Assembly (NCBI GenBank): GCA_039679975.1 | Contig: JBDKTZ010000120.1 | Location: 1-36,644, forward strand | Length of the DNA stretch: 36,644 nucleotides | Direction: 5' to 3' | Source: JBCFBK01 sp039679975 | GTDB taxonomy: Bacteria; Bacteroidota; Bacteroidia; Bacteroidales; Prolixibacteraceae | In this document: positions 33,665-36,644 of the stretch, one piece after another | Layout of the letters: each line of letters opens with the position of its first letter | How positions within the stretch are numbered: position 1 is the stretch's first letter | Translations under genes and position numbers: made by a program | The notes under the pieces: generated by a model | Told to the model about the DNA's origin: nothing | The model's input: the letters and a program-made list of their open reading frames with translations, nothing else | Database searches by the model: none

Positions 33665-35059
33665 TTATCCCTTGCCAATGCTCTTTAATCCGAAACCAAT
33701 TTCTTTTAGTTTTGGTGCATCCAGAATGTTGCGCCCGTCAAAAATGAAAGCGGGCTTGTACACATTCTCATAAATGGTTTGCCAGTTATAGCTCCTGAAT
33801 TCATCCCATTCCGTCAGAACGGCAATCGCATGTGCTCTGTCCATTGCAGCATAAGGATCGGTATGTACATGTACCGTTATATTGTCTTGAATTCCCGAAT
33901 AGTTGGAAGTTAATTGCGCCAGATCTCTGTCAATCTGTTCTTTGGTTACTTTTGGATCATAAACATGAATTTCCGCCCTGTCCTGCAGAAGCTCATGAGC
34001 CACATAAATGGCAGCCGATTCGCGGGTATCATTGGTATCCTTCTTAAAAGCCCAGCCCAGAAAAGCAATTTTCTTTCCCGAAACGGTATTAAAGAGGGTA
34101 TCGATGATCTGCTTGGCAAACCGGTGTTTTTGGTAATCATTCATCTTGATCACCTGTTCCCAGTAATCAGCCACTTCCGGTAAATTAAAGTGATGGCAAA
34201 GGTAAACCAGGTTCAGGATGTCTTTTTGGAAGCAGCTTCCTCCAAAACCGACCGATGCTTTCAAAAACTTTGGACCTATCCGTGAGTCAGCACCTATGGC
34301 TCGCGCTATTTCATCCACATCAGCGCCGGTCCTCTCGCACAAAGCCGAAATGGAATTAATACTCGAAATCCGTTGCGCCAAAAACGCATTGGCCGTCAAC
34401 TTAGACAGCTCGCTGCTCCAGACTTTTGTCTGGAGGATACGCTCACGGGGAACCCAATGTGCATAAATTGAACTTAATGCTTCTATAGCCTTCAATCCTC
34501 CCGTAGTCTGTTCGCCCCCGATCAGGATGCGATCCGGGTTATGCAAATCACTGATTGCAGTTCCTTCTGCCAAAAACTCCGGATTTGACAGCACCTCAAA
34601 ATGATAGCCATTCCCGTTGTTACTGAGTATGGTTCTTATAGATTGAGCTGTTCTGACCGGTAATGTCGATTTCTCAACTACGATTTTATCTTCGTTCGCC
34701 AGTTCGGCAATCTGCCTCGCGCAGAGTTCCACATATTTCAGGTCGGCGGCCATGCCCTTACCGATCCCGTATGTTTTGGTTGGCGTGTTTACTGAAATGA
34801 AGATCATTTGAGCCTCACGGATCCCTTTCTCCACATTTGTTGAAAAAAACAGGTTTCTTCCTCTCGCTTCAGCAACCACTTCTTTTAGTCCGGGTTCATA
34901 AACAGGCAATTTATCGGGATCTGCCTGGTTCCAGGCATCAATACGTGTTTTACTGATATCAACGACCGTCACGGTTATCTCCGGACACTTCTGCGCAATA
35001 ACAGCCATTGTTGGACCGCCAACGTATCCTGCGCCAATACAACAAATTGATTGAATCAT
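33665..35059 (-). CDS. ugd: UDP-glucose 6-dehydrogenase, eukaryote-like form
   Basis: 464 residues. NAD-binding CIGAGYVGGPTMAVIAQ (7-23), VVDISKTRIDAWN, STLPVRTAQ, SNPEFLAEGTAISDL, SSELSKLTANAFLAQRISS (Lys220, Asn224) and GFGGSCFQKD with catalytic Cys276. Lys220 and Cys276 fall on the same numbers as in human UGDH, and KTYGIGKGMAADL is typical of the animal-like group also present in Bacteroidota. It oxidises UDP-glucose to UDP-glucuronate. As the first gene of the minus-strand locus, with a promoter-like site at 35111-35141, it suggests the polysaccharide contains glucuronate or a derived sugar. Confidence 0.96.
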   Translation of the reverse strand: MIQSICCIGAGYVGGPTMAVIAQKCPEITVTVVDISKTRIDAWNQADPDKLPVYEPGLKEVVAEARGRNLFFSTNVEKGIREAQMIFISVNTPTKTYGIGKGMAADLKYVELCARQIAELANEDKIVVEKSTLPVRTAQSIRTILSNNGNGYHFEVLSNPEFLAEGTAISDLHNPDRILIGGEQTTGGLKAIEALSSIYAHWVPRERILQTKVWSSELSKLTANAFLAQRISSINSISALCERTGADVDEIARAIGADSRIGPKFLKASVGFGGSCFQKDILNLVYLCHHFNLPEVADYWEQVIKMNDYQKHRFAKQIIDTLFNTVSGKKIAFLGWAFKKDTNDTRESAAIYVAHELLQDRAEIHVYDPKVTKEQIDRDLAQLTSNYSGIQDNITVHVHTDPYAAMDRAHAIAVLTEWDEFRSYNWQTIYENVYKPAFIFDGRNILDAPKLKEIGFGLKSIGKG

Positions 35060-35617
35060 GTTTCTTTAGTAATAATATAAGGTTCGTTCTTTTTACGATC
35101 TTGTGTTGACCAAAGTTATAAAGTTTATGATGACAACCAAGACGGACGGTAAATGTTTACAACTGCCTGCCGGAAATTCACAGCTTCGCTCCCTGCCTCC
35201 CATGAATATGAAATAACTGATTCGGAAATCACGACCTGTAACAAAGCCGCACTGCTCAAGTTTTTCAAATACTCATGACGAGGCACTACCCGGCACATGA
35301 CAGAACACGTCGTTTTTCTTCAAATATTCCAAGGCAAGCCTGGTTAGTCTAAGCCTTCACTTAATTCTGGATGCTATTGATTCCGGCTTTATCCGGACAA
35401 ACGGTGACAACAGGAACTTCCCGCGTCTTTGCCCGATTGAAACCAGCAGTGAACCTTTAAATGCACGATCACTGTTTAGTTAATCTGACTGAGTAGGTAT
35501 ATGCTATGAAACGGAGAGCGAACCCCCAATAGTATAAAGAAATTAAAAAAAAGACCTGTATATTCTCCTTCTTTATCCGTTGAAGCTCCGATCGCCTGTA
35601 TAACCTGAATTTAAAAA
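35060..35617. other. Gene-free region upstream of the exopolysaccharide locus
   Basis: 558 bp with no convincing ORF. The 80 bp next to ugd hold the promoter-like site. Elsewhere, translating the minus strand gives a short run resembling the end of a decayed gene (around 35270-35335, EYLKKNDVFCHVPGSASS then a stop), but frames are broken and I cannot name it. Possibly a relic of a removed gene, perhaps old exopolysaccharide or transposon sequence. Confidence 0.3.
35111..35141 (-). promoter_or_regulatory. Bacteroidetes-type promoter for the exopolysaccharide locus
   Basis: On the minus strand TAACTTTG (35111-35118) matches the -7 consensus TAnnTTTG exactly, and CTTG (35138-35141) lies 19 bp upstream as a three-of-four match to the -33 TTTG. 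The predicted start of transcription is about 45 bases before the ugd start codon. It may drive the whole run from ugd to the BY-kinase. Confidence 0.55.
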
Positions 35618-35649
35618 GAACAGACGGAACACCTTGTGTCCGTCTGCTC
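35618..35649 (-). terminator. Rho-independent terminator of the regulator operon
   Basis: On the minus strand GAGCAGACGGA and TCCGTCTGTTC pair with one G-T-compatible mismatch plus an inner ACA/TGT step, then TTTTTAA follows. It sits about 280 bp downstream of the receiver gene, whose transcript it probably ends, insulating the exopolysaccharide promoter. The 280 bp between stop and hairpin contain no gene I can support. Confidence 0.75.
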
Positions 35650-35929
35650 AAAATCCAACTAAACCTTACAAAACATGAAACAATCGAACGATCTCCTGCA
35701 TGTGCGCATATTCTTATGGTGTTTGAATTATAGTCTGTTTACAGTTGTACATATTAAAATAATGCCAGAAATTTTCTGCCTCTCAGAATATAATTCATGT
35801 AAAATACTCACATACAGCATATTAATCAAATGTACTGAACTTTATATCCCAGTGGTGCCAATTTATTTTAAACCTTCTTTTGTGGATTTAATTGCTCATA
35901 GTGTAGAATCTTTGCTTCAAATTTTAACA

Positions 35930-36343
35930 TCAATCCCTTTGGGGATGAATATCATCCATGATCAGCAACTCCAGAAAATCGCCGGGTAAAGGCTTCTCAA
36001 GGAAAGCACTGACAAAGGGATATTGCATCACCTTATTCCGGTCATTTTTGTTAATTATTGAAGTGCATACGTACACTTCGATGGGTTTTCTTATTTTGCC
36101 CAATCCTTCAAACTCCTGAAGAAAATCGACATCACCGCCATGAGGAACGCTCAGATCCAGTAATACGTAGTCTGGCAATTCCTTTTTTTTGAGTTGCTTA
36201 AGATAATTAATCCCCTCCCGGGCATTCGCCTTATAAATCAACTGTCCGGAAAGTTCTTTCCGTTCAAGCATGGAGTGATAAGTTTTTATCGTTTCTTCAT
36301 CTTCGTCGATAAAAAGCACCTTCTTAAACTTCCTTTTACTCAT
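35930..36343 (-). CDS. Stand-alone response-regulator receiver protein
   Basis: 137 residues, a single receiver domain. Acidic pocket Asp13-Asp15 (FIDEDEE), phospho-acceptor Asp63 in YVLLDLSVPHGG, switch Thr in VYVCTSI and Lys in SAFLEKPLP are all present. There is no output domain, so it likely passes phosphate in a relay or binds a partner. It lies 74 bp downstream of a gene encoding an NtrC-type activator, on the same strand, suggesting one phosphorelay operon. Confidence 0.9.
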   Translation of the reverse strand: MSKRKFKKVLFIDEDEETIKTYHSMLERKELSGQLIYKANAREGINYLKQLKKKELPDYVLLDLSVPHGGDVDFLQEFEGLGKIRKPIEVYVCTSIINKNDRNKVMQYPFVSAFLEKPLPGDFLELLIMDDIHPQRD

Positions 36344-36417
36344 TCAATGGACCAATTTATTCCTCTTGAGTTTCAATTACTGTTCCAAAGAAAGAAGGAC
36401 CTCATTCAAATCAGCTC

Positions 36418-36644
36418 CTATAGCTCAATTTCGTATAATTTCATTTTGTTGTAAAGGGTTTTCCGATCTATTTTCAGGATTCGTGCGGCCTTTGATTTAT
36501 TGTATCCTGCCTCTTGAATGGTCTTAACGATTAATTGCTTCTCGATTTCGGATGAAGCATTTTTTAGCATGGAGTCGGATCTCAGTTCCCCCTGAGAATG
36601 GATTCCGATCCGGTCTTTTTCCTGATAGAGGATTTCATATGGCA
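36418..36644 (-). CDS. C-terminal end of an NtrC-family sigma-54-dependent response regulator, 5' end outside window
   Basis: The visible 75 residues run from the right edge to the TAG at 36418-36420. They end with a Fis-type HTH: EIEKQLIVKTIQEAGYNKS then KAARILKIDRKTLYNKMKLY, the DNA-binding module that ends NtrC-class activators. The preceding PYEILYQEKDR resembles the linker after the AAA+ domain. Together with the downstream receiver protein it probably forms a sigma-54 signalling unit; what it controls is not visible. Confidence 0.85.
   Translation of the reverse strand, partial: PYEILYQEKDRIGIHSQGELRSDSMLKNASSEIEKQLIVKTIQEAGYNKSKAARILKIDRKTLYNKMKLYEIEL

Noticed and set aside
35469..35651. 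Minus-strand frame of 60 codons
   Set aside because: It starts inside the terminator hairpin and has no recognisable features.
35675..35989. Plus-strand frame of 104 codons after the terminator hairpin
   Set aside because: Its end runs antisense into the receiver gene, it matches no family, and its AT-rich composition suggests chance.
1..36644. CRISPR arrays, tRNA or rRNA genes, phage or insertion-sequence genes, toxin-antitoxin or defence systems
   Set aside because: No spaced short repeats, cloverleaf-like sequence, transposase, integrase or defence-type domains were seen on either strand.

Overview
The window comes from a member of the Bacteroidota, probably Bacteroidales-like; the order is my inference. 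The evidence is a SusC/SusD pair with a FecR-type anti-sigma factor and an ECF sigma factor, RRxF(I)-type signal peptides, FucP-type sugar carriers, two sites matching the Bacteroidetes promoter consensus TAnnTTTG, and weak Shine-Dalgarno sequences. No rRNA, tRNA, CRISPR array or transposase gene was seen.

Layout. (1) 1-8268, minus strand: ECF sigma factor, FecR, SusC, SusD, then past a perfect 43-nt terminator palindrome a MORN-repeat protein and the first 230 residues of a GHL10-type glycoside hydrolase that runs off the left edge. (2) 8661-23486, mostly plus strand: a catabolic-looking set made of a Tat-signal DegT-family aminotransferase, a convergent AraC regulator, a second DegT aminotransferase without a signal, a tandem intergenic repeat, an unusual 1071-residue protein that joins a FucP-type MFS carrier to a neutral-ceramidase-like domain, an alpha/beta hydrolase, two Tat-signal Gfo/Idh/MocA oxidoreductases, a second FucP-type carrier, NagA, and a NagB-like deaminase. 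A hairpin that can work on both strands closes it. (3) 35059-23575, minus strand: an exopolysaccharide locus with UDP-glucose dehydrogenase, APS kinase (CysC), a Sulfotransfer_2-type sulfotransferase, NeuB- and NeuA-type nonulosonic acid genes, a possible sialyltransferase-like protein, a Wzy-like polymerase, three glycosyltransferases and a BY-kinase. (4) Right edge, minus strand: the C-terminal Fis-type HTH of an NtrC-class activator followed by a stand-alone receiver protein and a terminator.

How the genes may work together. Region 1 looks like regulated outer-membrane uptake of a glycan or glycoconjugate. Region 2 looks like processing of an N-acylated amino sugar: amidase-like (ceramidase fold), esterase-like, PLP aminotransferases, sugar oxidoreductases, two inner-membrane carriers, then NagA and NagB. 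DegT plus Gfo/Idh/MocA is a known pair in 3-amino-sugar chemistry (kanosamine, NtdA/NtdC). Here one aminotransferase and both oxidoreductases carry Tat-like signals, which would place PLP and nicotinamide chemistry in the periplasm. Region 3 predicts a surface polysaccharide containing a nonulosonic acid, probably a uronic acid, and sulfate; no priming transferase, flippase or Wza-type export gene lies inside the window.

The most unusual items are the MFS-ceramidase fusion with a nested beta-propeller, the Tat-exported aminotransferase/oxidoreductase set, and the pairing of sialic-acid-type and sulfation genes in one locus.
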